Of a stretch of DNA of 64,000 bases, positions 7,392-16,965 are shown piece after piece. The DNA is taken from NCBI GenBank assembly GCA_000751835.1, contig CCMQ01000006.1:405697-469696 (forward strand). Direction: 5' to 3'. Position 1 is the stretch's first letter; each line of letters starts with the position of its first letter. The notes under the pieces are model-generated. The model ran no database searches. It was not told the DNA's origin and saw only the letters and a program-made list of their open reading frames with translations. The position numbers were made by a program, and so were the translations under genes. The DNA is from Necropsobacter rosorum (GTDB lineage Bacteria > Pseudomonadota > Gammaproteobacteria > Enterobacterales > Pasteurellaceae).

Positions 7392-10187
7392 TTAAGCCAG
7401 TGCTTCAGTCACTAACGCCTGTTGTTGTTCCGTATGCAGCGCCATATAGCCCACCGCCGGCGAAGCGGAAGCCGGACGGCCGACATAGCGCAGTTTGCCC
7501 GCCGCCGGAAGCGATGTCACAAAATTATGCTGGCTACAATACCAAGCGCCTTGATTTAACGGTTCTTCCTGACACCAGACATAATCCGTGACGTGGTTAT
7601 AAGGCGCCAGTGCCGCTTTCATTTCCTCATGCGGATAAGGATAAAGCTGCTCTACCCGGATAATGGCCACATCGGTCTGTTGATTTTTACGGCGTCGCTC
7701 CAGCAAATCATAATATACTTTGCCGGCACACAGCACGACCCGTTTGACCTTTTTCGGATTAAGCTCATCAATTTCACCGATGACATTACGGTATTTGCCC
7801 TGCACCAGTTCTTCTTTGCTCGAAACCGCCAGCGGATGACGCAATAAGGATTTCGGCGTAATCACCACTAGCGGGCGGCGCACCTTGCGCAGCATTTGAC
7901 GGCGCAGTAAATGGTAAATCTGAGCCGGGGTGGACGGCACGCAAACCTGCATATTCTGCTGGGCGCAAAGTTGCAGATAGCGTTCCAGACGGGCGGAGGA
8001 ATGCTCCGGCCCCTGTCCTTCATAACCGTGCGGCAGCAACATGACCAGCCCGCACATTCTGCCCCATTTCTGTTCGCCGGAGCTGATAAACTGATCCATC
8101 ACCACCTGCGCCACATTGGCGAAATCGCCGAATTGCGCCTCCCACAGGGTTAAGGTGCGCGGGGTTGCGGTGGCATAACCGTATTCATATGCCAGCACCG
8201 CCTCTTCCGACAATACCGAATCCCAGACTTCAAAATGCCCCTGCTGACCATGCAGCTGGGTTAGCGGAATATATAACGTGCCGTCTTTCTGACTGTGCAG
8301 CACCGCATGACGATGGAAGAACGTACCGCGCCCGCAATCCTCGCCGGACAAACGCACGTTATAGCCTTCGTCCAGCAGCGTGGCATAGGCCATGGTTTCC
8401 GCCATGCCCCAGTCAAACAGTTTCTCGCCTTTTGCCATCAACAGGCGATCGTCGTAAATTTTCTTCACCCGCGCATGCAGCGGATGAGAGGCCGGATACT
8501 CGCAGACCTTATTTGCCAGACCGTCGAACCGTTGCGGGTCGATACTGCTTTCGTATTCCGTCCATTCCTGACTGAGGAATCGGGTCCAGTCCATGGCCTC
8601 CATATCCATTTCGCGCCATTCCGACACCACACAATCGCCGTTATCCAAGGCGTCGCGGTAGTTATTGATTAATTCCGTGACATATTCTTCGTCCACCACC
8701 CCGGCGGCCATTAAGCGATCGGCATAGACTTTGCGCGGCGTCGGGTGCCGTTTGACTTTTTCATACATCAACGGCTGAGTGACCGACGGTTCATCGGCTT
8801 CATTATGCCCGTGGCGGCGGTAAGAAATCAGATCAATAAAAATATCGCGTTTAAATTTAACCCGGAACTCCACCGCCATACGCGCGGCATAAGCCACCGC
8901 CTCCGGATCATCACCGTTGACATGAATCACCGGCGCTTCAATCATTTTGGCGATATCGGTGCAGTATTCCGTCGAACGGGTATCATGCGGGTTGGAGGTG
9001 GTAAAGCCGATTTGATTATTGATTACCACCCGAATCGTACCGCCGACGGAATAACCGCGGGTCGCCGACATATTCAGCGTTTCCTGTACGACGCCCTGTC
9101 CGGCCACGGCGGAATCGCCATGCACCGTAATCGGCAACACTTTGGCGCGTTCCGTATCCTGAATCCGGTTCTGGCGCGCCCGCACGGAACCTAACACCAC
9201 CGGATTGACGATCTCCAGATGCGACGGGTTAAACGCCAGCGCCAAATGAACAATACCGTTATCAGTCATAAAATCGGAGGAAAAACCCTGATGGTATTTC
9301 ACATCGCCGGTGCCGTTGCCATGGTGTTTGCCGGCAAATTCGTCAAACAGTTCCGCCGGCTTTTTACCCAGCACGTTCACCAGCATATTCAAGCGTCCGC
9401 GGTGCGCCATGCCCATCACGATTTCATTGATCCCGTTGCGTCCGCCGTGGCGGATAATTTCTTTCATCAACAGAATAAACGCATCGCTGCCCTCTAACGA
9501 AAACCGTTTTGCGCCGGGGAATTTGGCGCCGAGATAACGTTCCAGCCCGTCGGCGGCGGTCAGTTCTTGCAGAAATTTAAGCTGTTCTTCTTTGTTAAAC
9601 AACGGTTTATTCAACCGGTTTTCAAGTTTGCTCTGCAGCCAAGTGCGCGCCTCAAGATCATTGACGTGCATAAATTCCAGCCCGATGGTGCTGCAATACG
9701 TTTCTTTCAAAGCATGCGCCAAATCACGCAGGCTGATTTTATCTTTATCGTAAACATAACCGCCGATATCAAATTCTTCGTCCAGATCCGCATCACTGAA
9801 ACCGTAAAATTTATAGTCCAGCGTCGGGGCGTCCATACGCTGCCACAGTTTGAGCGGGTCAAGATCCGCATGTAAATGGCCGCGGTTGCGGTGCCCGTTT
9901 ATCCATTGCAGCACTTTGACCAGTCTGGCGCTGACGTTCGGGTCAATGACGGTGGCGCCGTTGTGCGATTTATCGCGCGCCAGCCGTTTAAAATAGTCAC
10001 GAACCGGGGAATGGGGTTGTTCAAGTGCGGTTGATTTTGGAAGAGAATTAAAGATGTGTTGCCAGCTTTCATCGACGGAATCCGGATCCCGGAGGTAATC
10101 CTCATAAAGTTGTTCCACATAAGACTGATTTGCGCCGCCAAGCGCGCTGGAGGCTAACCATTCGCTGATTGGATTGTTTTGTTTCAT
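7392..10187 (-). CDS. sucA: 2-oxoglutarate dehydrogenase E1 component
   Basis: 931 residues, thiamine-diphosphate enzyme of the TCA cycle. Visible hallmarks are EGSDAFILLMK, GMAHRGRLN, the TPP/Mg motif beginning INGDDPEAVAYAARMA (seen here as VNGDD), YRRHGHNEADEPS and the C-terminal pyrimidine-binding domain with EAQFGDFAN. It decarboxylates 2-oxoglutarate and succinylates SucB. I chose the ATG at 10187: AGGTGG lies five bases upstream, whereas the in-frame GTG at 10196 overlaps that site. First gene of the suc cluster, divergent from gltA. Confidence 0.97.
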   Translation of the reverse strand: MKQNNPISEWLASSALGGANQSYVEQLYEDYLRDPDSVDESWQHIFNSLPKSTALEQPHSPVRDYFKRLARDKSHNGATVIDPNVSARLVKVLQWINGHRNRGHLHADLDPLKLWQRMDAPTLDYKFYGFSDADLDEEFDIGGYVYDKDKISLRDLAHALKETYCSTIGLEFMHVNDLEARTWLQSKLENRLNKPLFNKEEQLKFLQELTAADGLERYLGAKFPGAKRFSLEGSDAFILLMKEIIRHGGRNGINEIVMGMAHRGRLNMLVNVLGKKPAELFDEFAGKHHGNGTGDVKYHQGFSSDFMTDNGIVHLALAFNPSHLEIVNPVVLGSVRARQNRIQDTERAKVLPITVHGDSAVAGQGVVQETLNMSATRGYSVGGTIRVVINNQIGFTTSNPHDTRSTEYCTDIAKMIEAPVIHVNGDDPEAVAYAARMAVEFRVKFKRDIFIDLISYRRHGHNEADEPSVTQPLMYEKVKRHPTPRKVYADRLMAAGVVDEEYVTELINNYRDALDNGDCVVSEWREMDMEAMDWTRFLSQEWTEYESSIDPQRFDGLANKVCEYPASHPLHARVKKIYDDRLLMAKGEKLFDWGMAETMAYATLLDEGYNVRLSGEDCGRGTFFHRHAVLHSQKDGTLYIPLTQLHGQQGHFEVWDSVLSEEAVLAYEYGYATATPRTLTLWEAQFGDFANVAQVVMDQFISSGEQKWGRMCGLVMLLPHGYEGQGPEHSSARLERYLQLCAQQNMQVCVPSTPAQIYHLLRRQMLRKVRRPLVVITPKSLLRHPLAVSSKEELVQGKYRNVIGEIDELNPKKVKRVVLCAGKVYYDLLERRRKNQQTDVAIIRVEQLYPYPHEEMKAALAPYNHVTDYVWCQEEPLNQGAWYCSQHNFVTSLPAAGKLRYVGRPASASPAVGYMALHTEQQQALVTEALA

Positions 10188-10196
10188 TGCGACCAC

Positions 10197-10537
10197 CTGA
10201 TTCGATTTGATAGCGATATAGGGTGTAAAACCGTATTCAACCTATTATACATAGGATTCGGTAATAAACATCCTCTGTTTTAAGTTGAATAGTCACCCGA
10301 ACAATTAAAAAACAAATTTCCCCGATAATCAACAAATTTACTTAACAAATTCTTAACATTTTTTCTATTTTTTGATCTCCCTCTCATTTTTAAAAATAAC
10401 ATTTATTTAACAAATATTTTTTTGCAAAATTATAAAGACAGTCGGTAAATAACAGGTTATATTGAACCAACTATAAAAAAGACACGCCTATACAAACACA
10501 ACGTCAATCTTACTATTAAATTAAGAAGGAATATCCT
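10197..10537. other. AT-rich divergent control region between sucA and gltA
   Basis: About 350 bases without a gene, much richer in A+T than the flanking genes. It must hold the promoters of both sucA (leftward) and gltA (rightward). Apart from TTAACA repeats that resemble ArcA boxes I see no clear operator, and no promoter hexamer pair stands out. Confidence 0.6.
10342..10358 (-). promoter_or_regulatory. ArcA-like direct repeat
   Basis: TTAACA occurs at 10342-10347 and 10353-10358, exactly 11 bases apart, so the minus strand reads TGTTAAGAATTTGTTAAG. A third TTAACA lies at 10407-10412, 54 bases on. ArcA binds direct repeats of TGTTAA-like motifs at about 11-base spacing, and gltA and suc genes are ArcA targets in E. 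coli. The call is an inference from spacing and context. Confidence 0.35.
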
Positions 10538-11824
10538 ATGACTGAATTAACCGCAAAACTTTCTCTCAGCGACGGTCGTGAACTGAATCTGCCTGTGCGT
10601 CAGGGTACGCTCGGTTACGACACCATTGATGTTCAACAATTGGTCAAAAATAAGTTATTTACCTTTGACCCGGGCTTTATGTCCACCGCCTCCTGCGCCT
10701 CGGAAATTACCTATATCGACGGCGACGAAGGTATTTTGCTGCACCGCGGCTATCCTATCGCCGATCTTGCGCAAAATGCGGATTATCTGGAAGTGGCTCA
10801 CCTGCTGTTATTCGGCGAACGCCCGAATGCCGAAGAATATAAAAACTTCGTTCAGCTGGTACGCAAACACACGCTGGTTCACGAACAGATTTCCCGTTTC
10901 TTCCACGGTTTCCGCCGCGACTCGCACCCGATGGCGATCATGTGCGGGGTGAGCGGCGCGCTGGCGGCGTTCTATCATGATTCACTGGATATTAACGATA
11001 TTGAACACCGTGAATTAACCGCCATTCGTTTATTGGCAAAAATGCCGACGCTGGCGGCAATGTGTTACAAATATTCCATCGGTCAGCCGTTTATGTTCCC
11101 GGTCAATAAACTGTCTTATTCCGGTAACTTCCTGCATATGATGTTCGCCACCCCTTGCGAACCTTACGAAGTCAATCCGGTGCTGGAACGGGCGATGGAC
11201 AGAATTTTTATTCTGCACGCCGATCACGAACAAAACGCCTCCACCTCAACCGTGCGTACCGCCGCCTCGTCAGGCGCCAATCCGTTTGCCTGTATCGCGG
11301 CGGGTATTGCGTCCTTATGGGGGCCGGCACACGGCGGGGCAAATGAAGCCTGCATCAATATGCTGGAAGAAATCGGCAGCGTCGATCGTATTCCGGAATA
11401 TATCGCCCGGGCAAAAGACAGAAATGATCCGTTCCGCTTAATGGGCTTTGGCCACCGCGTATATAAAAACTACGATCCGCGCGCTAAAGTGATGCGTAAA
11501 ACCTGTCATGAAGTGCTGCAAGAACTCGGTATTAGCACACCATTATTTGAAGTGGCCATGGAACTGGAACGTATCGCGCTAAGTGATCCGTATTTTATCG
11601 AACACAAACTCTACCCGAATGTGGATTTCTATTCCGGCATCATCTTAAAAGCCATCGGTATTCCTACCTCAATGTTCACCGTGATGTTCGCACTGGCAAG
11701 AACCGTCGGCTGGATCGCTCACTGGAAAGAAATGTTCAAACCGGGCAATATGAAAATCGTTCGCCCGCGCCAGCTTTATGTCGGCCATACCCAGCGTCCG
11801 TTCGAACCGATGGATAAAAGTTAA
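10538..11824 (+). CDS. gltA: Citrate synthase (type II, hexameric class)
   Basis: 428 residues, as in E. coli (427). It condenses oxaloacetate with acetyl-CoA. Landmarks: [24 protein letters not shown] motif ([16 protein letters not shown]) with a catalytic His, [12 protein letters not shown] with the second His, [15 protein letters not shown], and RPRQLYVG near the end. Ribosome site AAGGA nine bases upstream. Several Pasteurellaceae, H. influenzae for example, lack this gene, so its presence with acnB and sucABCD is informative about metabolism. A USS-type terminator follows. Confidence 0.97.
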   Translation: MTELTAKLSLSDGRELNLPVRQGTLGYDTIDVQQLVKNKLFTFDPGFMSTASCASEITYIDGDEGILLHRGYPIADLAQNADYLEVAHLLLFGERPNAEEYKNFVQLVRKHTLVHEQISRFFHGFRRDSHPMAIMCGVSGALAAFYHDSLDINDIEHRELTAIRLLAKMPTLAAMCYKYSIGQPFMFPVNKLSYSGNFLHMMFATPCEPYEVNPVLERAMDRIFILHADHEQNASTSTVRTAASSGANPFACIAAGIASLWGPAHGGANEACINMLEEIGSVDRIPEYIARAKDRNDPFRLMGFGHRVYKNYDPRAKVMRKTCHEVLQELGISTPLFEVAMELERIALSDPYFIEHKLYPNVDFYSGIILKAIGIPTSMFTVMFALARTVGWIAHWKEMFKPGNMKIVRPRQLYVGHTQRPFEPMDKS

Positions 11825-11837
11825 TTAAAACACCACA

Positions 11838-11877
11838 AAAAAATACCGCACTTATGTCTCAAAGTGCGGTATTTTTT
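11838..11877. terminator. Bidirectional uptake-signal terminator between gltA and the HhH gene
   Basis: AAAAAATACCGCACTT (11838-11853) pairs with AAGTGCGGTATTTTTT (11862-11877), a 16-bp stem with an 8-base loop and a U-run in either direction. It can end both gltA (+) and the convergent gene at 11890 (-). Confidence 0.85.
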
Positions 11878-11889
11878 ATCATCGATAAA

Positions 11890-12405
11890 TTAATAAGTTA
11901 AATGCGGTGCGATTTGTTCAGCCGTTTTACGACCGATTCCCGGCACCTTGGATAAATCCGCGGCGGATTTGATTTTACCCGCTTTATTACGGTATTCGAT
12001 AATCGCTTTCGCCTTTTCTTCACCGATGCCGGATAATTTCTGCAAAGTGGCGGAATCGGCTTTATTAATATTGATTTTACGTTTTACCGTCACCGTTTCT
12101 TTTTTCACTGCCGAACCGTGCTCAGTGACCACTTTTTTGACGTGGGTGGTTTTATCCACCGCATTGGAGCGCACTTTTTCCACTGACTCGGTTTTCATCG
12201 TACCGGTTTTTTCTTTCACGGCCGCCGCTTTATCCTGCATATTCCGCTTCGCCGACTGCATTTCGCCGAGGCTTTCCTGCTTCATCGTCTGAGCGGTTTT
12301 TTTCGCACTATCCTGTGCACTCTGCATCGGATTTTCCGTCGCAAAAGATACCGCAGAAACCGCCAACGCGACACTTAATGCCAATACTGATTTTAATAAT
12401 TTCAT
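11890..12405 (-). CDS. Secreted helix-hairpin-helix protein (ComEA/ComE1-like)
   Basis: 171 residues. Signal peptide 1-22 (cleavage after SFA), then a charged, Lys/Ala/Gln-rich, probably helical linker (about 25-108), then a double helix-hairpin-helix DNA-binding domain: NINKADSATLQKLSGIGEEKAKAIIEYR and AADLSKVPGIGRKTAEQI. This architecture matches periplasmic ComEA, which holds incoming DNA in natural transformation, and ComE1 of Pasteurella, reported as fibronectin-binding. The uptake-signal-rich genome makes a competence role plausible. The linker is long compared with bare ComEA domains. Role is inferred. Confidence 0.8.
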   Translation of the reverse strand: MKLLKSVLALSVALAVSAVSFATENPMQSAQDSAKKTAQTMKQESLGEMQSAKRNMQDKAAAVKEKTGTMKTESVEKVRSNAVDKTTHVKKVVTEHGSAVKKETVTVKRKININKADSATLQKLSGIGEEKAKAIIEYRNKAGKIKSAADLSKVPGIGRKTAEQIAPHLTY

Positions 12406-12706
12406 ATAAGCTCCTTAGTTATTAAACAGTAACAAAACTGTAACGTTAGACTCACAAAATCCTCATTAGTTCAATCCGTTAATTATTTCCACCGCACTTT
12501 ATGTACCGAAACGGCTTGATTTTATAAATAAAAAATAAAATATTTGTTAGATTTTTAAATCAATTATAAAAAAATAAACGCCTCTAATATTTCCGTAAAA
12601 ATTCATTGCAAGCCGCGTCAATCTACTGTATATCTTTACTTCGTCTGTAACAAAATGCCGACGCAACATCGCTTAATTATGCTTAATTCACAATAGGAGC
12701 AACAAT
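12406..12706. other. Gene-free AT-rich region upstream of the TRAP operon
   Basis: About 300 bases between the divergent HhH gene and the TRAP receptor gene. It contains one uptake signal (ACCGCACTT near 12491) and long A/T runs. No coding frame, hairpin or clear operator was recognised; promoters for both flanking genes are expected here. Confidence 0.5.
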
Positions 12707-13669
12707 ATGAAAAAATTACTAAAACTCTCTCTTATTGCCGGAATGGCCGCCACTGCGTTTTCCGTTCAGGCGGAAGACAAATTCGTGACCATCGGCACCG
12801 GCGGTCAAACCGGTGTGTACTATGTCGTGGGGCAGTCTATCTGTCAGCTGGTCAACCGCGATACCGCCAAAACTCAAATCAAATGCAATGCGCCGTCCAC
12901 CGGCGCATCCGTGGCGAACCTGAATGCTATCGCCGCTCATCAAATGGAAATGGGTATTGCGCAATCCGACTGGCAATATCACGCCTATAACGGTAGCAGC
13001 TCCTTTGCAGGGAAAAAGAATGACAAACTACGCGCCGTATTTTCCCTTCACCCGGAACCTTTTACACTCATGGCGCGTGATGATTCAGGCATTAACAGCT
13101 TTGATGATCTGAAAGGCAAACGCGTCAATGTCGGTGATCCGGGTTCCGGCACCCGTGCAACGATGAATGTCATTCTGGCGGCAAAGGGCTGGACCGATAA
13201 AGAGTTCAAAGTGGCTTCGGAACTAAAACCGGCGGAAATGGCCTCGGTTATGTGTGACAACAATTTAGATGCCATCACCTATAATGTCGGTCATCCGAAC
13301 GGTGCGTTAAAAGAGGCGGCGGCATCCTGTAATGCTCATTTGGTACCGGTTTCCGGCGAAGCCATCGACAAACTAGTCGCCGATAATCCTTATTATGCCA
13401 AGGCGACGATTCCGGGCGGTTTATATAAAGGCACCGACAATCCGATAGACACATTCGGGGTATACGCCACGTTAGTGACATCTGCCGATGTGGATGACGA
13501 TCGCGTTTATGCCGTCGTTAAAGCGGTATTCGATAATTTTGACCGTTTCAAACGCCTGCATCCGGCATTTGCCAATCTGAAAGAGCAGGATATGATCAAA
13601 AACGCCTTATCGGCTCCGCTGCATGACGGTGCGGTACGTTATTATAAAGAACGCGGCTGGATACAATAA
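12707..13669 (+). CDS. TAXI-family TRAP transporter solute receptor
   Basis: 320 residues. Signal peptide 1-22 (SVQA/ED), then a periplasmic binding protein of the TAXI (TRAP-associated extracytoplasmic immunogenic) class: FVTIGTGGQTGVYY, a conserved Gln-Ser-Asp segment (MGIAQSDWQYHA) and FDDLKGKRVNVGDPGSGTRATM. TAXI receptors deliver organic acids, often dicarboxylates or amino acids, to TRAP permeases driven by an ion gradient; the substrate cannot be read here. AGGAG precedes the ATG. A hairpin separates it from the permease gene. Confidence 0.92.
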   Translation: MKKLLKLSLIAGMAATAFSVQAEDKFVTIGTGGQTGVYYVVGQSICQLVNRDTAKTQIKCNAPSTGASVANLNAIAAHQMEMGIAQSDWQYHAYNGSSSFAGKKNDKLRAVFSLHPEPFTLMARDDSGINSFDDLKGKRVNVGDPGSGTRATMNVILAAKGWTDKEFKVASELKPAEMASVMCDNNLDAITYNVGHPNGALKEAAASCNAHLVPVSGEAIDKLVADNPYYAKATIPGGLYKGTDNPIDTFGVYATLVTSADVDDDRVYAVVKAVFDNFDRFKRLHPAFANLKEQDMIKNALSAPLHDGAVRYYKERGWIQ

Positions 13670-13684
13670 CGCTGATCGCCGCCT

Positions 13685-13712
13685 CAGGCAGGCTTTGCCT
13701 GCCTGTTTCCTT
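13685..13712 (+). terminator. Intercistronic hairpin, partial terminator or 3' stabiliser
   Basis: CAGGCAGGC, loop TTT, GCCTGCCTG (13685-13705), a perfect 9-bp GC-rich stem followed by TTTCCTTT. It lies between the receptor and permease genes. Such a stem would keep the binding protein more abundant than the membrane protein, by partial termination or by blocking 3' decay. Confidence 0.6.
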
Positions 13713-13759
13713 TAATAAAACATCATTTTGACATCAATATCATTATTTCCGGAGAGCTT

Positions 13760-16396
13760 ATGTCCGTAAAGTCCAAAACCGTCGATTATGATGATTTGCA
13801 GGATATCGTCGCGTCCAATGATTCCGGCGGGCGTAATCCTGCCGGATTCACAAAAAAACTGATCATCGTGACTGCAATTTTATGGTCGCTTTTTCAACTT
13901 TATTACACCTCCCCTTTGCCTTATTGGTTACAGGAAGTTATCCGCAGCTGGGGATGGAATCTGAATGTAGTGATTGACGATACCAAAGCACGTTCCGTTC
14001 ATCTGGCTTTTGCACTGTTTCTGGCTTATCTCGCCTTTCCCGCATTTGCCACATCGCCGAAAAACCGCGTACCCTATCAGGACTGGCTGTTCGCCGTACT
14101 GGGAGCGTTTTTAGGTGCATACTATATTTTCTTTTATGAAGGGCTGGTGACCCGTTTCGGCGCACCCAATATGCAGGATATTATTGCCGGCTGTCTGGGG
14201 GTCATCTTATTGCTGGAGGCCTGTCGCCGCAGTCTGGGCTTACCGTTGGTCATCATCGCCGTTGTATTTCTACTCTATAATTACTTCGGCCAGTATCTGC
14301 CGGGTGATTGGATCATCAGTCACCGTTCGGGATCGCTGTCACAAATCGTTAACCAGCAATGGGTCACCACAGAAGGTGTGTTCGGCGTTGCACTCGGTGT
14401 ATCGACCAAATATGTGTTCTTGTTTGTGTTATTCGGCGCCTTATTGGATAAAGCCGGTGCCGGCAACTATTTTATCAAAACCGCATTCGCCTATCTGGGG
14501 CATTTACGTGGCGGCCCGGCCAAAGCGGCGGTGGTTTCTTCCGGCTTAACCGGTCTGATTTCCGGCTCCTCCATTGCAAATGTTGTCACCACCGGAACAT
14601 TCACTATTCCCATGATGAAACGGGTCGGATTTTCCGCCGAGAAAGCCGGCGCGGTGGAAGTGGCCTCATCGGTCAACGGGCAGATTATGCCGCCGGTAAT
14701 GGGAGCGGCTGCGTTCTTAATGATCGAATATGTCAACATGCCGTACAGTCAGCTCATTGTTCATGCCGCATTGCCGGCATTAATTTCCTATATCGCACTC
14801 GTGTATATCGTACATCTGGAAGCACTGAAAATGAATCTGCAAGGGCTGCCGCGCACGGATCCGCCGAGTTCACTGCCGGTAGTCTTGTTAAAAATCGTCA
14901 CCGCAATATTAGTGGTGATCGGTCTGGTTATCGGTGTGAATTTCTCCCTCGGCTGGATCAAAGGGCTGACACCGGATTATGCGTTTTTCATCGTCTGCGC
15001 GATTCTTGCAGTGGTTTACCTTGTTCTGATTCGACGTGTGGCAAAATTTCCTGATCTTGACATCGACGATCCGAATGCGCCAGTAATGCGTCTGCCTTCC
15101 GCCAAACCGACGGTTAACGCCGGGCTGCATTTTTTAATTCCGGTCGTGATCCTGATTTGGTGTTTAATGGTAGAAATGCTGTCACCGGGGCTTTCCGCAT
15201 TCTGGGGTATTGTTGCGCTGGCGGTGATTTTAGTTACGCAACGGCCGTTACTGAATTATTTCCGCCGCCAGCCCGTTAACGCACAGCAATTTCTTAGCGG
15301 TCTGCAAGCGTTTATTCAGGGATTGGAAACCGGCGCACGCAATATGATCGGTATCGGTATCGCTACCGCAACCGCGGGCATTATTGTCGGCGTCGTGTCA
15401 TTAACCGGTTTCGGCGTACAGCTTTCCGGTATCATTGAAATGCTGTCCATGGGCAATATCGTACTGATGCTGATTCTGGTGGCGATCTTCAGTTTAATCC
15501 TCGGAATGGGGCTGCCGACCACGGCAAACTATATCGTCGTCTCCTCCCTGATGGCGCTGGTGATTGTCGAGGTGGGCAAACAAAACGGTTTAATTGTGCC
15601 TCTTATCGCCGTCCATTTGTTCGTGTTTTATTTCGGCATTATGGCGGATGTCACCCCGCCGGTCGGGCTGGCGTCTTTTGCTGCGGCGGCGGTCTCCGGC
15701 GGAAATCCGATCAAAACCGGTATGGTGGCGTTTTTCTATAGTCTGCGTACCGCAATTCTGCCTTTCCTGTTTATTTTCAACACGGATTTACTGCTGATCG
15801 ATGTCGGCTGGGTTAAAGGCACGCTGGTCGCCGTAGTTTCCACCATCGCCATACTGGCATTCACCGCCGCCACAATGAACCATTTCTTTGTGAAAAACAA
15901 ATGGTGGGAAACGCTGGGGCTGATTATTGCCGCCTTTATGATCTTCCGTCCGGGATTCTTTATGGAATATATTTCGCCGACCTCACATCATGTAGCGCCG
16001 GTGAATTTCGTGCAGGAGCTGGAAAACACGCCGGCAGGAAAAACCGTCACGCTGAAAGTCGCCGGCGTCAATCCTTACGGCAAGGCGGTCGAGTTCTACT
16101 CCGAGCTTGAAGTGCCGGAAGGTGCAACAGGCGAAGCGCGCCTTAACGCATTGGGGCTAACCTTACTGAACACACAGGAACAGATTGAAATCAACGGCAA
16201 TACCAGCGATAAAATCATTATTGATATGGTGGAAATGGACTCGCCGGCGGCAAAAGCCGGTCTCAACTGGGATCAAACCCTGCTTGACGTTTCATTGCCG
16301 CTGGTTTCTGTGCCGAAAGAATGGATGTTTATTCCCGGTTTAGTCATCATCGCCGCTCTCGGCTGGAATCAACGCCGCAGAGCGAAAAACGCGTAA
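13760..16396 (+). CDS. Fused TRAP permease (DctQ-DctM type) with C-terminal DUF3394/PDZ-like domain
   Basis: 878 residues. The first about 200 residues form a small-subunit-like (DctQ) membrane region; about 205-720 is the large DctM channel with motifs such as GLTGLISGSSIANVVTTGTF, NGQIMPPVMGAAAF, GMGLPTTANYIV and DVTPPVGLASFAAAA. The last about 110 residues (about 750-850) are a soluble segment with VEMDSPAAKAGLNWDQ, which resembles a PDZ-type ligand loop and DUF3394, followed by a final hydrophobic segment. Fusion of the two subunits is typical of TAXI-TRAP systems. Ribosome site GGAG. Partner of the receptor gene upstream. Confidence 0.9.
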   Translation: MSVKSKTVDYDDLQDIVASNDSGGRNPAGFTKKLIIVTAILWSLFQLYYTSPLPYWLQEVIRSWGWNLNVVIDDTKARSVHLAFALFLAYLAFPAFATSPKNRVPYQDWLFAVLGAFLGAYYIFFYEGLVTRFGAPNMQDIIAGCLGVILLLEACRRSLGLPLVIIAVVFLLYNYFGQYLPGDWIISHRSGSLSQIVNQQWVTTEGVFGVALGVSTKYVFLFVLFGALLDKAGAGNYFIKTAFAYLGHLRGGPAKAAVVSSGLTGLISGSSIANVVTTGTFTIPMMKRVGFSAEKAGAVEVASSVNGQIMPPVMGAAAFLMIEYVNMPYSQLIVHAALPALISYIALVYIVHLEALKMNLQGLPRTDPPSSLPVVLLKIVTAILVVIGLVIGVNFSLGWIKGLTPDYAFFIVCAILAVVYLVLIRRVAKFPDLDIDDPNAPVMRLPSAKPTVNAGLHFLIPVVILIWCLMVEMLSPGLSAFWGIVALAVILVTQRPLLNYFRRQPVNAQQFLSGLQAFIQGLETGARNMIGIGIATATAGIIVGVVSLTGFGVQLSGIIEMLSMGNIVLMLILVAIFSLILGMGLPTTANYIVVSSLMALVIVEVGKQNGLIVPLIAVHLFVFYFGIMADVTPPVGLASFAAAAVSGGNPIKTGMVAFFYSLRTAILPFLFIFNTDLLLIDVGWVKGTLVAVVSTIAILAFTAATMNHFFVKNKWWETLGLIIAAFMIFRPGFFMEYISPTSHHVAPVNFVQELENTPAGKTVTLKVAGVNPYGKAVEFYSELEVPEGATGEARLNALGLTLLNTQEQIEINGNTSDKIIIDMVEMDSPAAKAGLNWDQTLLDVSLPLVSVPKEWMFIPGLVIIAALGWNQRRRAKNA

Positions 16397-16403
16397 AAAA
16401 CAG

Positions 16404-16431
16404 ACCGCACTTTTACTTAGAAAAGTGCGGT
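16404..16431. other. Inverted uptake-signal hairpin after the TRAP permease
   Basis: ACCGCACTTTT (16404-16414), loop ACTTAG, AAAAGTGCGGT (16421-16431). The 11-bp stem lies between the permease and the UspA-like gene and lacks a clean U-run downstream (TAATTTATC), so it probably attenuates rather than ends transcription. Confidence 0.5.
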
Positions 16432-16453
16432 TAATTTATCCCAAGGATATGCT

Positions 16454-16879
16454 ATGTATAACAATCTTTTGATAGCCATTGATCTGAGCAACCTGACCAG
16501 CGCCAAATATGTCGTTGATACGGCGCTTAAGCTCACCGGTGATAATCCTGATACGATTTACCGCGTGGTCACGATTATTGAACCTATTGATGACAGTTTT
16601 ATCTCTGCGTTTTTACCGAAAAATTTCGATAAATCCGTCATTGAGGAAGCAAATAAAACATTACATGAATTTACACAGGCAAATTTCCCGCAAACGGCTA
16701 AAGTGCAGCACATTGTCGCACACGGCACGATTTATGAGGAAATCAACCGAATTGCCGAAGAAAAATCGGTAGATTTAATTATCATGCTGGCCAGCAGCAA
16801 ACCGAATTCCAAAGGTCTGAGCAGCAACACGGTTAAGGTGGCGCGCAACGGCGACAAACCGATTCTGATCTTAAAATAG
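16454..16879 (+). CDS. Universal stress protein (UspA) family protein
   Basis: 141 residues with the N-terminal Usp strand (YNNLLIAIDLSN) and the C-terminal DKPILILK strand. UspA-like proteins encoded beside TRAP transporters (for example TeaD with TeaABC) bind ATP and modulate transport. The nucleotide motif G-2x-G-9x-G(S/T) is degenerate here: the segment reads LASSKPNSKGLSSNTVKVA, with Ser or Lys at glycine positions, so ATP binding may be weak or lost. AAGGAT precedes the ATG. Position suggests it belongs to the TRAP transcript. Confidence 0.85.
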   Translation: MYNNLLIAIDLSNLTSAKYVVDTALKLTGDNPDTIYRVVTIIEPIDDSFISAFLPKNFDKSVIEEANKTLHEFTQANFPQTAKVQHIVAHGTIYEEINRIAEEKSVDLIIMLASSKPNSKGLSSNTVKVARNGDKPILILK

Positions 16880-16890
16880 CCATAAGCAAA

Positions 16891-16929
16891 ATGCGGTCAA
16901 AATTCTGTCCGTTTTTTGACCGCACTTTT
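16891..16929 (+). terminator. Terminator of the TRAP-usp unit
   Basis: GCGGTCAAAA (16893-16902) pairs with TTTTGACCGC (16914-16923), then ACTTTT. The right arm contains an uptake signal; the left arm is an imperfect one (ATGCGGT). It also faces the end of gloC on the other strand. Confidence 0.6.
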
Positions 16930-16965
16930 CAACTTTTCAATTAACGTATTCCGTGTCGGTTCGCC

